DNA of 64,000 bases, taken from positions 21,633,381 to 21,697,380 of the forward strand of contig OX463841.1 in assembly GCA_949825065.1 (NCBI GenBank), written 5' to 3'. Both the position numbers and the translations under genes were made by a program. Positions 1-11,924 of the stretch are shown in pieces; within the stretch, counting starts at the first letter, position 1; the number at the start of each line of letters is the position of its first letter. The notes below the pieces were generated by a model. It did no database searches. It saw only the letters and a program-made list of their open reading frames with translations, and was not told the DNA's origin. This DNA comes from Odontocerum albicorne. Lineage: Eukaryota; Arthropoda; Insecta; Trichoptera; Odontoceridae.

Positions 1-835
1 TAATTAAGTTATTTGGGTTTATTTTTCGGACAGATCTTAAATATCGGAAATTGTTTTTACGGTAAATAAATACATTCATAAAAATGTTATAATGGAAAAA
101 AATTAACATATGTAGTTTAGAAATAATTTATAATATAATGTGACAAAACTTATAAAACGTTTGTTTTATATTTATTTTTATCGCTATCCCCTTATCCTAG
201 AAGGGTCAGGGCCCTTCATTATACATGAAACCTTGTCACCTGGCCCTGTTTCGTGCCAAATCGGTCACTGTGTTTCATCGCGGGACCAACTGTACTTCTA
301 CAACCTCAAAGCGTTTTACGGTCCGACTTTTATGTTATATGTAAATACAATCTTTCATGAAAATTAATTTGACACTTTCACATGAATTTATGAATATAAA
401 TGAATACCGTTAAAGAGAATAATGAAACCATATTTTTCACCTCGTTTTTTTTCTTTCTTTTCATCAAAGAAAGCAAATTGTTCAAAATTTTAGCGAAATA
501 TGCATGAGCTGACCATAACAATGGAATATGAACGACGTTAAAACATTTTATTGGAGTTTTGTAACTACCTAGAAAATTGCTAAAAATAATGCGATTTTCA
601 CACCCCTATACTGGTGAATTTTGACAAACACATACATCATAGATAACTGCTTGTTTTTCAGTACCTCTATGGGCTTTGGCAGGGTGGTGTGATTACAACG
701 CTCGTAGTAAGAAATCAAACATAATGTAACCGAATAACAAAATCATAGTACGAGTAGTTCACAAGTGAATATAAGTACTGTGCTACGTAACATACACTAA
801 AACTAAATATTATTGTTGATAACTTGATTGCTTTA
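1..835. other. A+T-rich sequence, no gene recognised
   Basis: No coding pattern, repeat unit or known element end was recognised before the assembly gap. A 75-codon open frame at 140-367 has no recognisable domain and is not supported as a gene. One copy of the dispersed 8-mer TACGAGTA lies near 750. Confidence 0.5.
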
Positions 836-1035
836 NNNNNNNNNNNNNNNNNNNNNNNNNNNNNNNNNNNNNNNNNNNNNNNNNNNNNNNNNNNNNNNNN
901 NNNNNNNNNNNNNNNNNNNNNNNNNNNNNNNNNNNNNNNNNNNNNNNNNNNNNNNNNNNNNNNNNNNNNNNNNNNNNNNNNNNNNNNNNNNNNNNNNNNN
1001 NNNNNNNNNNNNNNNNNNNNNNNNNNNNNNNNNNN
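836..1035. other. Assembly gap of exactly 200 N
   Basis: All bases are N. The round length of 200 suggests a placeholder for a scaffold join rather than a measured distance. Open frames drawn through it have no meaning. It is far upstream of the first supported exon, so it does not break the visible part of the host gene. Confidence 0.99.
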
Positions 1036-1519
1036 AAAAAGACAAATACTAATGCGGTTAATACTGCATACTATAGATACCGCATTGAACCGTGACATTT
1101 TTCATTAATTTATGTTTGCCCATTCTCCGAGCTTGGCAGGATTCGTTCCGTAAAATTAAGATTTGTACCGGAATAAGCTCGGACGTTTCGTTCCAATTAA
1201 GGGCCCGAAAGCTCGTTTTACATGAAAATAGGGAATTTTTAATTTTATGACCCATAAAAAATACACAAACAGTATTCTTTGGTTCTCTTCATAGGTCGTT
1301 CTAGAATGAACTTATTTTAGACAAATTCTTGAAGGTATTTTCATATGTACAGAATATTTATTTTATACATTCAGTGCTAACGACAAAAAAGATCTGAATT
1401 GAGATTAGTGTATTTTTTTCAGGTATAATGAAGAGAAATATAAAATATGATGAATATCTGAATCGATGTGAAGTCAATGAAGATACGTGTTTCGATGGGC
1501 GACAGAAAGGTTGAAAAAA

Positions 1520-1870
1520 TACATAGCATTTGTGAGGGCAATAATAACTTATGTAATCGAGTCCAGAGTAGATATAACAAAAACAAAAAGTGTCCTCAGA
1601 ATTAGTGAAAGGAAAGCCTTCAGAGTCAGCAAAACACTTAAATACAAATATAGAGTTAGAAACTTCCGTATCTGAGAAATTTGTAAAGTTGAAGATATTG
1701 TGAGATGGGGTAGAGAACGCGGAAGACACTGGCGAGGCTTTGTGAAGATAATGTATAACATAAGAGTTCCCTACAAAAGCAATGTATTAAATACTCGCTG
1801 GCTGTCGTCGTTCAGGCAGGAAGATTTCAAAAAACATGGGAGGGTTGCTGGAAGTAAACATCTTAAGAGA
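1520..1870 (+). pseudogene. LINE reverse transcriptase C-terminal fragment (RTE-like)
   Basis: The translation reads around ITYVIESR, then KVEDIVRWGRERGRHWRGF. The same order (ITYSIESR, then EVEDIVRWGRQRRRFW) appears in the fragment at 11925-12290. This arrangement is typical of the tail following the reverse transcriptase domain in insect RTE-type endonuclease-reverse transcriptase proteins, where a Lys/Arg-rich stretch precedes a proline/arginine-rich end. At least one stop (near 1675) and frame changes interrupt it, and the proline-rich end is lost. It is a dead 5'-truncated fragment. The family assignment comes from recognising the motif order, not from an alignment. Confidence 0.6.
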
Positions 1871-2000
1871 GGCAGTCCTGATGATAAAAGATCTATTTTA
1901 AGATAATGATAAAAAGATGATTAAATTTCTGAACGTATTGTCGTGCAGTATCATCTTCGTTTTGGGCGAAATCACCGTAATTGATTGTTTTTTTTTTCTT

Positions 2001-2128
2001 ATGGTACCCTTCAATATATCCGAATTAGTGTTTCAGACATATGAGTGTTGGCAACACTACCGCTGGCACGTGCGAGTATTGTTATTAGACGAACTCTTTT
2101 ACCTAGACTGGCACCACTTTTTTAATCC
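2001..2128 (-). repeat. SINE-B fragment (tRNA-derived), reverse orientation
   Basis: The stretch contains the SINE-B body in reverse: a GGTACC-type 3' edge, then GTGCGAGTATTGTTATTAGA and ACGAACTCTTTTACC. The same blocks appear at 4600-4912 and 29850-30182. This copy carries an internal deletion and lacks the tRNA-like head. It has no coding capacity. Confidence 0.6.
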
Positions 2129-2234
2129 ATTTACGAAATTTTGCGAATTTAAGTTACAACTTGGCGGTTTTATTGAGCACAGCAGATAGATGAGCGTACT
2201 ATACTTGTTTATTTACTGTAAATATATATTTAAT

Positions 2235-2560
2235 ATAATTAAAGCATCCATTCTCGAGGAGCTGAGAGTCACCGATAGATTGTCGACAATATCCCTACGA
2301 CAAGTACTCCGATTTTTTGGATATATTGCTCGTGGCCAAGGAAACATTTTGGTGAGGATTGTGGTCACTGGAAGCGTGGAAGGAAGACGCACAAGAGAAA
2401 CAGCCCCAAAGCGTTGGATTGACCAAGTGAGAGACGCCGCGGGACTACCCTTAGCATCTACTCTTCAAACTGTCGAGTGCAGGTTGTCAAGGGCTATCAT
2501 GGAAGTCATAAAGCTCAGTCATGAGCTACACGACAGAATGATGACGATGATAATGATATT
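2235..2560 (+). pseudogene. LINE C-terminal fragment (LRVTDRLS...FGYIAR type)
   Basis: An uninterrupted frame reads LRVTDRLSTISLRQVLRFFG, then a VVTGSVEGRRTRETAPKRW block and a W-D-Q-V-R-rich end. This is the C-terminal tail of a widespread arthropod non-LTR reverse transcriptase, often mis-annotated in insect gene sets as craniofacial development protein 2-like. The upstream reverse transcriptase domain is absent, so it is a 5'-truncated insertion. The open frame (2190-2633) extends slightly beyond the homology at both ends. It differs in sequence from the KVEDIVRW-type tails at 1520 and 11925, so it represents a second LINE lineage. It is not a host gene. Confidence 0.7.
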
Positions 2561-2619
2561 ACAACTCAGATTCAACTTCTTGAATGTTCACTTGAAATAT
2601 ATTTTTGTATTTATATACG

Positions 2620-2735
2620 AGTATTATTTATAGTTTAGGCATCAACACTGTGGAGGTTTAAAGAAATTGTAATTTGTTCAGTCAAACACTGTTTATTCAA
2701 CTTTATATAACGGTATAACCCTACCGGTTTAACCG
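2620..2735 (+). mobile_element. Fold-back MITE F1, left arm only
   Basis: The sequence matches the left arm of the F1 fold-back element seen complete at 23484-23745 and 36605-36860: a GGCAT...TGTGGAGGTTTAAAG outer part, CAAACACTGTTTATT, and an inner AACGGTATAACCCTACCGGT. The right arm is missing. It starts inside the end of the preceding LINE frame and overlaps one TACGAGTA motif. Confidence 0.65.
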
Positions 2736-2950
2736 AATCAAAGATATTAATTATATTTAAGAAATCAACCAATATGAGATATCCTCGAAAATACATTTTT
2801 CACGAATCCGACGCTACTGAATGCAAATTAAATTTTCCTTTCATCAATTATAAAGCTGTAGATTAATCATTATTTTGAAATCATTCCAAGTTTGCGTCTG
2901 ATTTTTGCCTGAAATTTATTAATATATTAAGTGTTCATGAAGTGAAGCAT

Positions 2951-3095
2951 TGTATTATTACACTTTCATTGTTTATTGCCATGTGGCAATTTCTACCATC
3001 AACTAAAGTATATTAGAGGCATTTAGTGAAAGATGGACTGGAATATTCGTTAAAAAAAATCTGTTCCAACGAGAATCGAACCCGAAAAATAAAGT
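2951..3095 (-). repeat. SINE-A copy, tRNA head truncated
   Basis: Read in reverse, the copy shows the B-box-like GGGTTCGATTCTCGTTGG, a T-rich stretch, the TCCAGTC-like block, the hairpin TTGCCACATGGCAATAA and the end GAAAGTGTAATA. These are the SINE-A parts in the right order (compare 43270-43476 and 49084-49291). The A-box half of the tRNA head is missing. Confidence 0.7.
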
Positions 3096-3580
3096 ACAAT
3101 TCTTTATTTTTCCTTTCACTATACCGGAGCAGGTCTTGAATGTAACATTGTGTAACGCTTATAGGTTTACCTATTTACTCCTCATTTAATCTGAGGCAAA
3201 ACCTTACTTGAAATGGAAATGAAAAGTATTCCGAATGATATTGTACCCTTAATCCGGGAAGTGTGTGCTGCGAACAAAGCTCGACCTAATTCTTATTTAT
3301 GAGGCTTCTTTATGACAAACACTAAAGCGCGCTGCAATAGCCACACAATTCTGTTATTGTTTCGCTCCGCCATTCCTTTAGCCCTAATAAAGGGAATGGA
3401 TTGGAGGCGGGACTGGAATAATGGATGTACACGCATGCACATTGTGCACCATTCATTTAATAATACTAGTACGTCATTCATAGTCTTTATTCGTTTCTTG
3501 AGTTTCTTTTACTTTTGTACAAATAAACCCTTTAAATACAAACATTGAGAATAGTTTTTTCTCTATAAAGTATTTACATG
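3096..3580. other. No gene recognised
   Basis: Short open frames on both strands (around 3293-3548) overlap each other and show no domain. No repeat family from elsewhere in the window was recognised here. Confidence 0.4.
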
Positions 3581-3740
3581 GACGACGTTCGTGGCCTAGT
3601 TGATAAGACGCTTATGTTCCAGCTCAGGGGTTACGAATTCTCTTCCGGTGGAATGTATTCCGCCTGAAGAAAGCCTCGGGATAGGAGGTAGAAACACAGG
3701 AGACGGGGATTAAATTAATTAATGGAATACCAAATTAATT
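3581..3740 (+). repeat. tRNA-headed SINE-like copy with a different body
   Basis: The head contains CGTGGCCTAGTTGATAAGAC (A-box like) followed about 30 bases later by a damaged B box. The body is not SINE-A; it ends in GACGGGGATTAAATTAATTA. A similar block (GGCGGGGATTAATGTAATTA) occurs at 59049-59068, so the pair may define another SINE family. Family assignment rests on this short similarity. Confidence 0.4.
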
Positions 3741-4495
3741 TCTTATTAAATATTCTAATATGGAGTTCACAAAGTAAAAAGTAAACCTTTTGATAAACAT
3801 CAAATTATCTTGAATATCTTTACAAATATTCAGCATCATTTAAATGTTTTTATTCGTTTCAATATGTCTTGTAATTTAGAATTCTAAGCAAAGATTTTTT
3901 TCCAATTATACTTTTTTACCTTTGTATTGTGATCAGTGATTTTTTCTGGTCTCTTTGTTTTGTTTTTTTTTACAATTTGGTTTCTCTTTTGCAAACTTGA
4001 GTTGCACAATTCCTCAGCCTGGCTGAAATAAAATTATTGATATTGTTAACATTGAAAATAAATAAATAATCTCATTATCACTTGATTGAGGAAATTGTTT
4101 TATGAATTTCTAATTAATTCATTATTATTTTAAGGCAATAATGGACACTGTTGATTAAAAGGACTGAACTTGTAATAACATTATTCGCTTTAACCCTTCC
4201 TGCCACACTAAATTAGGAATATTAAAAAGTTCCAAAAAAAGTTGAAAATTTCCGTTTTTTATTGAATGAAATAATAACATTATATTTTTTTTATAAAAAA
4301 ATCAGAATTTTTATTTCTTTGAAATTTTGAGACATTGATCTGCCATAAATCATACTAGTATGAGTGTATCTGATTTTGGGGTTTAAGTTTCCCGTTTTCG
4401 AAACGAGAAAGCCAAGTCACTTTTAACTTTATTTTTATTCTAAAAATATGAAAATATAAGATTCGAAAAATAATGAAACAAATATTAATAATATA
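3741..4495. other. A+T-rich sequence, nothing recognised
   Basis: Long A and T runs, no coding pattern and no recognised repeat. Confidence 0.4.
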
Positions 4496-4547
4496 AAGAC
4501 AATTTATATATCGTCGTTTAGAGAGCAAACTCTCCTCACGGGTGCTC
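4491..4547 (+). repeat. Dispersed single copy related to the 95-bp satellite unit
   Basis: The sequence ACAATTTATATATCGTCGTT followed by TAGAGAGCAAACTCTCCTCA matches the first 45 or so bases of the 95-bp repeat unit at 34329-35300, with a few mismatches. Similarity also extends a little to the left (A+T-rich TAATA tract). It suggests that the satellite arose from a dispersed repeat. Confidence 0.55.
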
Positions 4548-4599
4548 AAATATATGTTTCAGAAGGATTTCGTTACAATTGACAGTCATGAGATATTCT

Positions 4600-4912
4600 G
4601 GTATCCCTCAATATATTCGACTTGGTAATTCGGGCATGTTTAAGAAACTGGCCAGCAGACAATCTTGTCTTCTCCCTCAGGAACTGAGCATTTAGGTTTA
4701 GAACTATTGGAGTAGTTACGTAATTCATGTTTTGTCATTGCAAGTGCTGGCACGTGAAGTGGCAACAACACTTGCACACGTCTAGCGCATACTAGTATTA
4801 TTACCAGACGAACTCTTTTACCAGATTGAACCCTTTTTTGGGTTCCATTGGTAATTGAACCGGAAACCCCCGTGTGAAAGTTAAAGTCTTATCAACTAGA
4901 CCACGGAGGTTG
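4600..4912 (-). repeat. SINE-B, near full length, reverse orientation
   Basis: In reverse the copy starts with a tRNA-like head (CCTCCGTGGTCTAGTTGATA at the right edge, then a B-box-like GGTTCAATTACCAATGG), followed by CAATCTGGTAAAAGAGTTCG, the ACTAGTATGCGC block, GTGTTGTTGCCACTTCACGT and a GGGATACC 3' edge. The order is shared with 29850-30182 and 61166-61470. The tRNA-like head implies RNA polymerase III ancestry; it is far too diverged to be a functional tRNA. Confidence 0.7.
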
Positions 4913-5824
4913 TCAACCTTGAGTTATTACAACTATGAAATAAAGCTTATTTTTTTCATTTTTAAAAAGTACTTTTAATCATGAAAAATCTTTTATAGCA
5001 GAAAACTGTTAATCTTTTCTTATACTTTAATTCACTATTTTTATCTGTGCGATAAAGGTTGATTGATTGATTGAAAATGGGAATTGAAGTAAACTGTGTC
5101 GAGCCGAGAATTTCGCTTTGTTTTTCAAACTCTCAACAAAACTTTTAGATAGAGACTTTGAATGTCGTGCTACGCAACGTTTACCGTAACTAAAAAACAT
5201 ATCAACTCTTATAAGTTGAATAACTCAATTTCACCTTTGCACGATATGAAAATACAATTTCGCCGAAAGCGTGTATCTGTCCTATATCATAAAACTTTTA
5301 TGAAGCGTTTAAAATATTTGTAAGTTTGTGAAATTCTGTGTTTTTCACTTAAAAATATTTTTTTATGATAACGAGGCATACTAACAACGATAAGGTTACG
5401 AGTATGTATGTTAAGGTTAGTTTGCAAAGAGTATAGTAATAGTTAAACGTGAGAGGAAATAATCAGTTTGTTTGATTTGATAACACCTTCTAGATATACT
5501 CTTGTAAATTTTTATTCAGATAAGAAAACGAAATTCGCTTCGATGAAATGTTTCTGAACAAAAAATACATACTATGCGTTTTGGTAAATATTTTTGATTT
5601 TTTAGTTAAGTTTTAAAAATCGTGCAACCCTGAATAATTAGAACCTTCATGATCCAAACCGAGTTTTTTGCCGTATTATACCAAAACGGTAAGTGTTCGT
5701 TCCAATTTCATCAAGTAAGAGTGGATATGGCACATAACTGCTTCTTCGAAATGTAAGATTTCCTCTGTAACAAAGATTTTAATCTAGACTTACGTATTCG
5801 AATTTAGCATTGCTTTATATTATC
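4913..5824. other. No gene recognised
   Basis: A+T-rich with scattered stops on all strands. One TACGAGTA motif lies at about 5398. No element ends recognised. Confidence 0.4.
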
Positions 5825-6240
5825 CTTACTTTTCTTTGGCGTTGAAGCATGGACACATACTTAGGCCATCACAAAAAAATAGAAGCTTTGTACATTTGGT
5901 GCTGCTGAAGAATGCTGAGTCTCGTGGGTTGATAAAGTCCGTAATGATAACATCTTGAAATGGATGAATAAAGAAAGAAAAGTATTACCCACCTTCAAAA
6001 GGAGACAATTAATTTAGACAAGTAATACGAGGAGAAAAATATGAGATCCTTCAATAGATAGTGTAGGGTAATATCTCTTGGTTTTAAGACGCATTTCCTG
6101 GTTGAAGAGCTGACGGGAGTGGTTTCATTATGTTAACATATTTTTGTTCAGAGCAGCTTTCTCAAATGTCAATATAACCATTATGATCACTAATCTCCGA
6201 AGAGGAGTAGAACTTCAAAGAATACGAAGAAGAATTGCAG
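5825..6240 (+). pseudogene. Decayed LINE C-terminal fragment (SWVDKVRNDNIL type)
   Basis: Across several frames one reads a degenerate YGAEAWTL-like start, then SWVDKVRNDNILKWMNKERK, a RRQL block, an EKYEI-like block, an ISWF block and finally LFRAAFSNVNITIMITNLRR. This order is characteristic of the C-terminal tail of a common insect non-LTR reverse transcriptase lineage (W-x-D-K-V-x-N-x-x-L-x-R-M ... ISWLKNLR ... LFRAAVSK). There are several stops and frameshifts, and no reverse transcriptase core. The 3' end after the NLRRG block is A-rich (GAAGAAG), as expected for a LINE 3' terminus. Confidence 0.7.
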
Positions 6241-7722
6241 AAATTTACAGCGCTGTACTTGTAATTTACGTAATATATTACCTGGAAATGTTTTTCAATT
6301 GTTAAATCATCTTTCTGTCTTGTATTCATCTACAAAAATAGTATTCATAACTTACAGAAGTTTGATAGAGTGAGTTGAATGGTGGTGTTATTCATTTGTC
6401 AATATGGTGTTCTATGTCTCCAGCTTAACTCCAAGGCACATTTTCTAAAACAAATGCTAAGACTTCTGGTCTAGTGTCAAAGCTTACTGTACATTTGGTA
6501 ACTTGATTTATTGTTATTTGGGTTAAGCGGGTTTACAGATGTGCTAAATTTCAACATAAAATACGTCTTAGTCGAGGGTTGTCAGGAGTCAACTAGTATA
6601 GTCTCTGGGTGTTTAATCTAAGGCGGGTTTCTAACATAAGACTTGTACTGAATCAAATTCAAATTTCAATAATGATTTTTGAGGACTTCCTCCTTTTTAA
6701 CTGCTTTTGTAATTTTTTTTCACCGAGCTCGCATTTCTCCTGAGATGTAAACTACCAATTATTCTTCTTTTTTTGTTTTTCGCCATTCACCAATCATCTT
6801 CGGCATTATATATGTATAGCGATATGGCATTTGAAATTTTTAACACCTAAAAATAAACATAAATTAAGTATTTTCACGTATTACATGAAATAATATAATA
6901 TTAACTTAAAGAGATAAAATAAAAATGTAAGCACAACTAAAATTAATGCTTAAACTAATTTAAGTAAACTGTTACATTAAAATATCTTTTATTATAGAAA
7001 ATAATTGTTATAGATTTAGATTGTGTTATTAAAAAAATGCAGTTACTATTCTTTCACCAGTAAATAAGGTCTTCTAAAGGTCAGTTGCCCGTAGTTTGTC
7101 ATATTCTGAATTCTTTTATCTCTCTGTTGAGTCTTCCAATGTTTTTCCAGTATATTTCTGAGAATTAGCATGATTAGGTTTGTTGTGTAAAATCTAGTGT
7201 CAATTCTACATATTGTGCATATTTTACCGTTGCAGTCTGTCGTTATGTTTTACTTGTTTAAATCTTTCCGACAACCTAAAATACGAAGAGTTTTATTTAC
7301 TAACTCTTTAATTTCATTGAATACATTTTTTAAAGTTTTTGTAAACTTCTAAAATAGCGAAATTCAATCACATTTGTGTAAAATTACAAAGTCGGTTAAA
7401 TGTGCATTCCATAGCGAATTCCCTCGTTTTTAATGGCCATTTACCCAAAGTTAAGTGTTCTCAGCCAGTAAGCAATATTCAGTTGATTACGTTTATTGAT
7501 AATACTGAATATGTTCTAGAATCACAATCAGTAAGGTCTCGCTCTCGATATTTGAAAGAATATCACTTTGACTAAATAAGAATATTCATTTCATATCTTT
7601 GTTAGAAACAAGACTTTTTAACACTCAGCAAACGAAGTTAATCAACGTTCTCATATTGGTAAGTGTAGGACTATTCGTCAAAAGTACAATAGATCTTCAT
7701 AAAAGGTGTCTCGACACCCATG
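6241..7722. other. 1.5 kb without a recognised gene or repeat
   Basis: A+T-rich, with stops in every frame at short intervals. I recognise no element end or conserved domain here. Confidence 0.4.
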
Positions 7723-7730
7723 ATCTAGTG

Positions 7731-10320
7731 CAATGATACTCAACCTTTTTTTTATTCGGGCCACATACATATATTTGTAAAGCTACGCGGGCCGCAACAC
7801 TATACTGGTATGACAAAAAATATGAAACCCACCACCCCCGTTTTTTTGGAAAACCATTTGAGATTTATAAAAATATAACCAAAACAGAATAATAATAGTA
7901 CATATCACTTATCAGCATACGGTTCGTTAAAAATTACAATAGTGAAAAAAATAAAACTCAAAAGTAACATGTATCCAAGCGTTTATTTTGAAATTAGTGT
8001 GATTTTTGACATTGGGATAAATTTTCAACAATTTTAGACAAATCGGGTTTATAATTGCTGCATGCTACCCTCAATACGTCATCAAGGTAAGAATCAGTAA
8101 GTCGATTCCTGTATACGTTTTTTGCATATTTCATTTTGGAATATGATGACTCACAAAGATATGTTGATGCAAACAATGTGAGGAGCAGGCAGGCACAATT
8201 TTTTAGTCTTGTATTTTTCAGGAACTAATTCCCAAAAATGGATGTACTCCTTCCCCTCTCTTTTTTCTTCAAAAATAGCTTTCAGATTAGTATCGTTCTT
8301 AAATTCGATAAATTCATCAAAAAGCACTGCATAATCATATCCCAATGCAGCTAAATGTGTTAAAGTTGCTGTTTCTAGGTGCCAGGGATTTTCTATAAGT
8401 AACAAACAATTCTTGATACTACGTAAGTCCTGAAATCTGCTCTTAAATTCCTTAGCTAAGGCAGTTAAATAATTTAAAAATATCTTATAGTTTTCTTCAG
8501 AAACATGTATACCATCTTGTTTAGCTTTTATAACAGTTGGAAAGTTATGCAATACTTGGTTCTCTATTTCTTCGTGGTAGATGTTCAATTTCTCTTCAAA
8601 AGCAAACACTTTATTCGCCATCTGCGAAATGATTTTATTTTCGCCCTGTAGGCCACGATTGAGTTCATTAAGTTTTTCTGTGATATCACACAGAAAAGCT
8701 AAAAGACACCACCACCCGTCATTATTAAGTTCGCTGTAAATTTTATTATTTTGTTGTAAAAACAAAATAATTTCATGCGTCAAAGAATAAAACCGTTCCA
8801 GAACTTTACCTCGGCTTAGCCATCTCACCGAGGTATGTAAAAGAATGTCACTATAGTTACTGTTCAATTCTTCCGAAAGACTTTTAAACTTCCTGTGGTT
8901 CAGTTCTTGGGCTCTAATATAATTAACTATACTTATTGCAGTCTTCATCACGGCGTCTATTTCGGCAATGGAGATACGTGCTGATAAGTTCTCTTGGTGT
9001 ATGATACAGTGGAAAGATAAGAGATTTGTTAAATTATATTTCTCTTTCAATAAAGCAACAAATCCTTTTTCGGATCCGACCATTGAAGGGTATCCATCCG
9101 TGCATACACAAACCAATTTTTTAATATCAATATCATTGTTTTCCAGAAATGTACTGATAGTATTGAGATAGTCCGTGCCTCTGGTTTGATTTTTCATAGG
9201 AAGAAATTTCAAAAAATCTTCATGAACTGAATTGTGTCCTGTACAATATCTAACAAAAACGGAACATTGTGATGTTGCTGAAATATCGGTGCTAGAATCA
9301 AAAGCCAAACTAAAATATTTGCATTTTTTCAGATCTTCTATGATGCGATTAAATATGTGTTTTGCAATATCTTCAATGCGTCTAGCAAAGGTAGAATCAG
9401 AGAGCTGCATACTTTTGATCTGAGATATTATTTGATTTTTATTGCTAAATTTATCAAATAATACGTTGGAAGCACTGAGGAAACATTCTTTCACAACCTC
9501 TGCGTCGGTAAATGGTTTCATATATTTACCAAGTATGTAACAAATTTCATACGACGCTCTTGTCACTGCTGCGTCATGTGATACCCGCCATTGATATAAT
9601 ATTTTGTTGATGTTGTAAGGACTTCTTGAAGAATGTTAACTTTTCACGTCTTATTAAAGAGCCACGAGGAAAGGTATCACTAAATGTTTTGTGCTTCGTG
9701 GTATAATGACGAAGAATGTTATATTTTTTCAATATAACACTCTCACGACATATCAAGCATGTGGTCGAACCATGTTTATTTGACACAACGAAATATTCTT
9801 CTTCCCATTTGTCTTGAAACACTCTTTTTTCGTCGGACATTTTTCGATTACATTTCGAAGACACACCCGCCATTATGGGTAATTAAATTATAACAAAACA
9901 ATATTTTATAAGACAGCAAAAAAAGGCTATCGTATCCGTGTTCCGCGTAATGTTTACTTGAAATAAAGCCCCAACACTGTGACTGTGACGCATTCAACTT
10001 TGGAGCTGTCAAAAATTTATGTGTTGCCACAAGCAAAATTATTCGCGCGCATATTTGTCTGTCAAATGTTTGTTTTTTGGGAATAAATCTAGCGTGTGCA
10101 GTAGCAACACTCTTATACCAGATCTGATGTTGACACGACAACGACCATCCTCTTCGGGTTTCCATGTCTGTACGTCAAAGTCGAAATTAATCTCAAGATA
10201 TACGAAATATAGAATGCCAGATTTTGTAAATCATGTTCCTGATAATAAATGTGTTGAGGGCCGCACAAAAAAGCTTGGCGGGCCGCATGCGGCCCGCGGG
10301 CCGCAGGTTGAGTATAACCG
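7731..10320 (-). mobile_element. hAT transposon 1, 2.6 kb, with 8-bp target duplication
   Basis: The left end CAATGATACTCAACC pairs with the right end GGTTGAGTATAACCG as imperfect terminal inverted repeats. The flanks are identical: ATCTAGTG at 7723-7730 and again at 10321-10328, the 8-bp duplication expected of hAT insertion. Subterminal GGGCCGC-type motifs cluster at both ends (near 7788-7795 and 10258-10305) and are probable transposase binding sites. The transposase frame lies on the minus strand and is interrupted. The perfect target duplication shows a complete element that has not been rearranged since it landed. Confidence 0.95.
7994..9873 (-). pseudogene. hAT transposase with BED zinc finger, two frameshifts
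   Basis: The product would cut and join transposon DNA. Three frames cover it. 9873-9574 carries the N-terminal BED finger (C-L-I-C about residues 38-41 and an H-Y-T-T-K-H block). 9566-8151 carries the catalytic core, with FDSSTDISATSQ (first Asp region), CTDGYPSMVGSEKGF (second Asp region) and HCIIHQE. 8176-7994 carries the C-terminal dimerisation block FASTYLCESSYSKMKYAKN. Together they approach 620 residues, about normal for this hAT group, which also gave rise to vertebrate ZBED5- and GTF2IRD2-like domesticated genes. Frame changes near 9570 and 8170-8195 break the protein, so it is probably inactive; damage is light, suggesting a fairly recent element. The GTG at 9566 is not a real start. 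Confidence 0.93.
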
Positions 10321-10328
10321 ATCTAGTG

Positions 10329-11924
10329 GCTATTCAAAGAATATATACTCCAACATTACATCGCTGAGGTTATAGTCGAACATGAAAATCCCCTCTTAGA
10401 AACGAATCGTCCCAGTCCATCCAAATCCATACAGAACGATGCTATATTTACTTAAATACTATAGAACATTTAAAAAAGAGGTTAGATCCTTTTTCCATAT
10501 ACGTTGTTGTATTCGTCCAAATTTTACCTTAATTTGTTTTTTTTTAAACAATTAAGTTTTAAGAAAGGCAATCAAGCATTGCGAATCAAATTGAAATATC
10601 GTTTGACAGATTACAATCTCGCGGTTAAAGTGTTCAAATTTCATTCGCTGTAAATTGCACCCCGCAATGTGGCATCTGGGATTTATAGCATAATTTTTTT
10701 GGCATAATAATATAATCTCCCCCTGTTTGTCAGCTTAACTGATAGCCAAACATCTCTCACCGTAGCAGTGACAATGCACATGCATACTGTGACTGGGATC
10801 AGCTCCACGGCGGCGGGGCATTGTTGTGCTGTCGGCAGACTCTTCGTCATGTGCATCGAGCGTAGATTAATGGCCAGGATGTAAAATGGAGGGCAATGAA
10901 TTCCCTGCTTTATTTGATACTGCAATTTAAAATTGCAAAACGATAGCGTATTGATTTTATAACAAAGCTTTTTTAAATCAATACCGTTTTGTCAAGCATT
11001 ATACGAGTATATTGATAATTATGTAATGAAAATTATAGTACGTATCCTTTATATTCCTAAATAGTGGGTAAATTCAATAATTTTATATCAATATTTTCAT
11101 AAATTTACTATAGTTTTATTTGTAACATTGAAAGGAAAGTTTATAAAACGCCGTTTACAGAACAGATTCTCTTGAGGGGAGCTTTATCTCGAGATTCGAA
11201 ATCGTTATTTTTGACATATTAAAAATATTGATTAAATAATATTGAGTTGAGTATAACGATAAGACGATAGTGGTTGTGACCATTAGATCGGGTACTTTCC
11301 AATAATCAATTTTGCGATTTTTTCGTAAACCCGAATTTTAACCTGTATGCCTGCCAAATCAACTTCAATATTATATAGGTAGTAACCCCCTTTTCTAAAT
11401 AATCATTAAGTGCAGAATAACATCAGCAGCATAAGCAATGTGTCGTCGGGTTTCTGATACAAATGGGCAAGTGCAAAATTTTGAAAAATGAGATTTTTGA
11501 TGATTATCAAATGGCCAAGCTGCATATCTGGTAAAAAATGGAATTTATATTTTAACTAGAAATACAATTTTTACACAATCAAAAAATACATACGTGCCCA
11601 GATACATAAATTATATATTGGTAGGTGTTTAAAGTGTCGAATTGAAATATCTCAGAAACAAAATGAAATATCTCGGGAAAGTTTAGTTATAAATTTGTGT
11701 CTGAAACCTGAGGATACGTGACAATTAATTAACCATGTGAAATTATTATTTATATAATGATTATTGAAGTGGTTCGCATTATTTTTACAACACTGGTGTG
11801 AACCAACAAGGTGCAGATTTTGTACATAACAAGACACAATCACTCTAACTTCATGTAGAATATTATAAGGTATTTTTTGGTATTCGAATGTGTCATCCAA
11901 AACAAGGTGAGGATATACAAGACC
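10329..11924. other. No gene recognised; one G+C-richer patch
   Basis: Mostly A+T-rich without coding pattern. A patch at about 10710-10925 is clearly richer in G+C (for example CGGCGGCGGGGC near 10808), with an 80-codon open frame on the minus strand lacking any recognised domain. A stretch near 11150 (CGCCGTTTACAGAACAG) weakly resembles the 95-bp satellite unit. One exact ATACGAGTAT lies at 11001-11010. Confidence 0.4.

Noticed and set aside
715..1108. Open reading frames crossing the N run
   Set aside because: They consist mainly of X from the 200-N gap; no coding evidence.
2190..2633. 147-codon open frame as a host gene
   Set aside because: The central part is the C-terminal tail of a LINE protein and the ends run into unrelated sequence; explained as a 5'-truncated LINE.
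9546..9573. A start codon at 9566 for a separate hAT gene
   Set aside because: The start would be GTG, and BED-finger and core frames are adjacent parts of one transposase separated by a frameshift.
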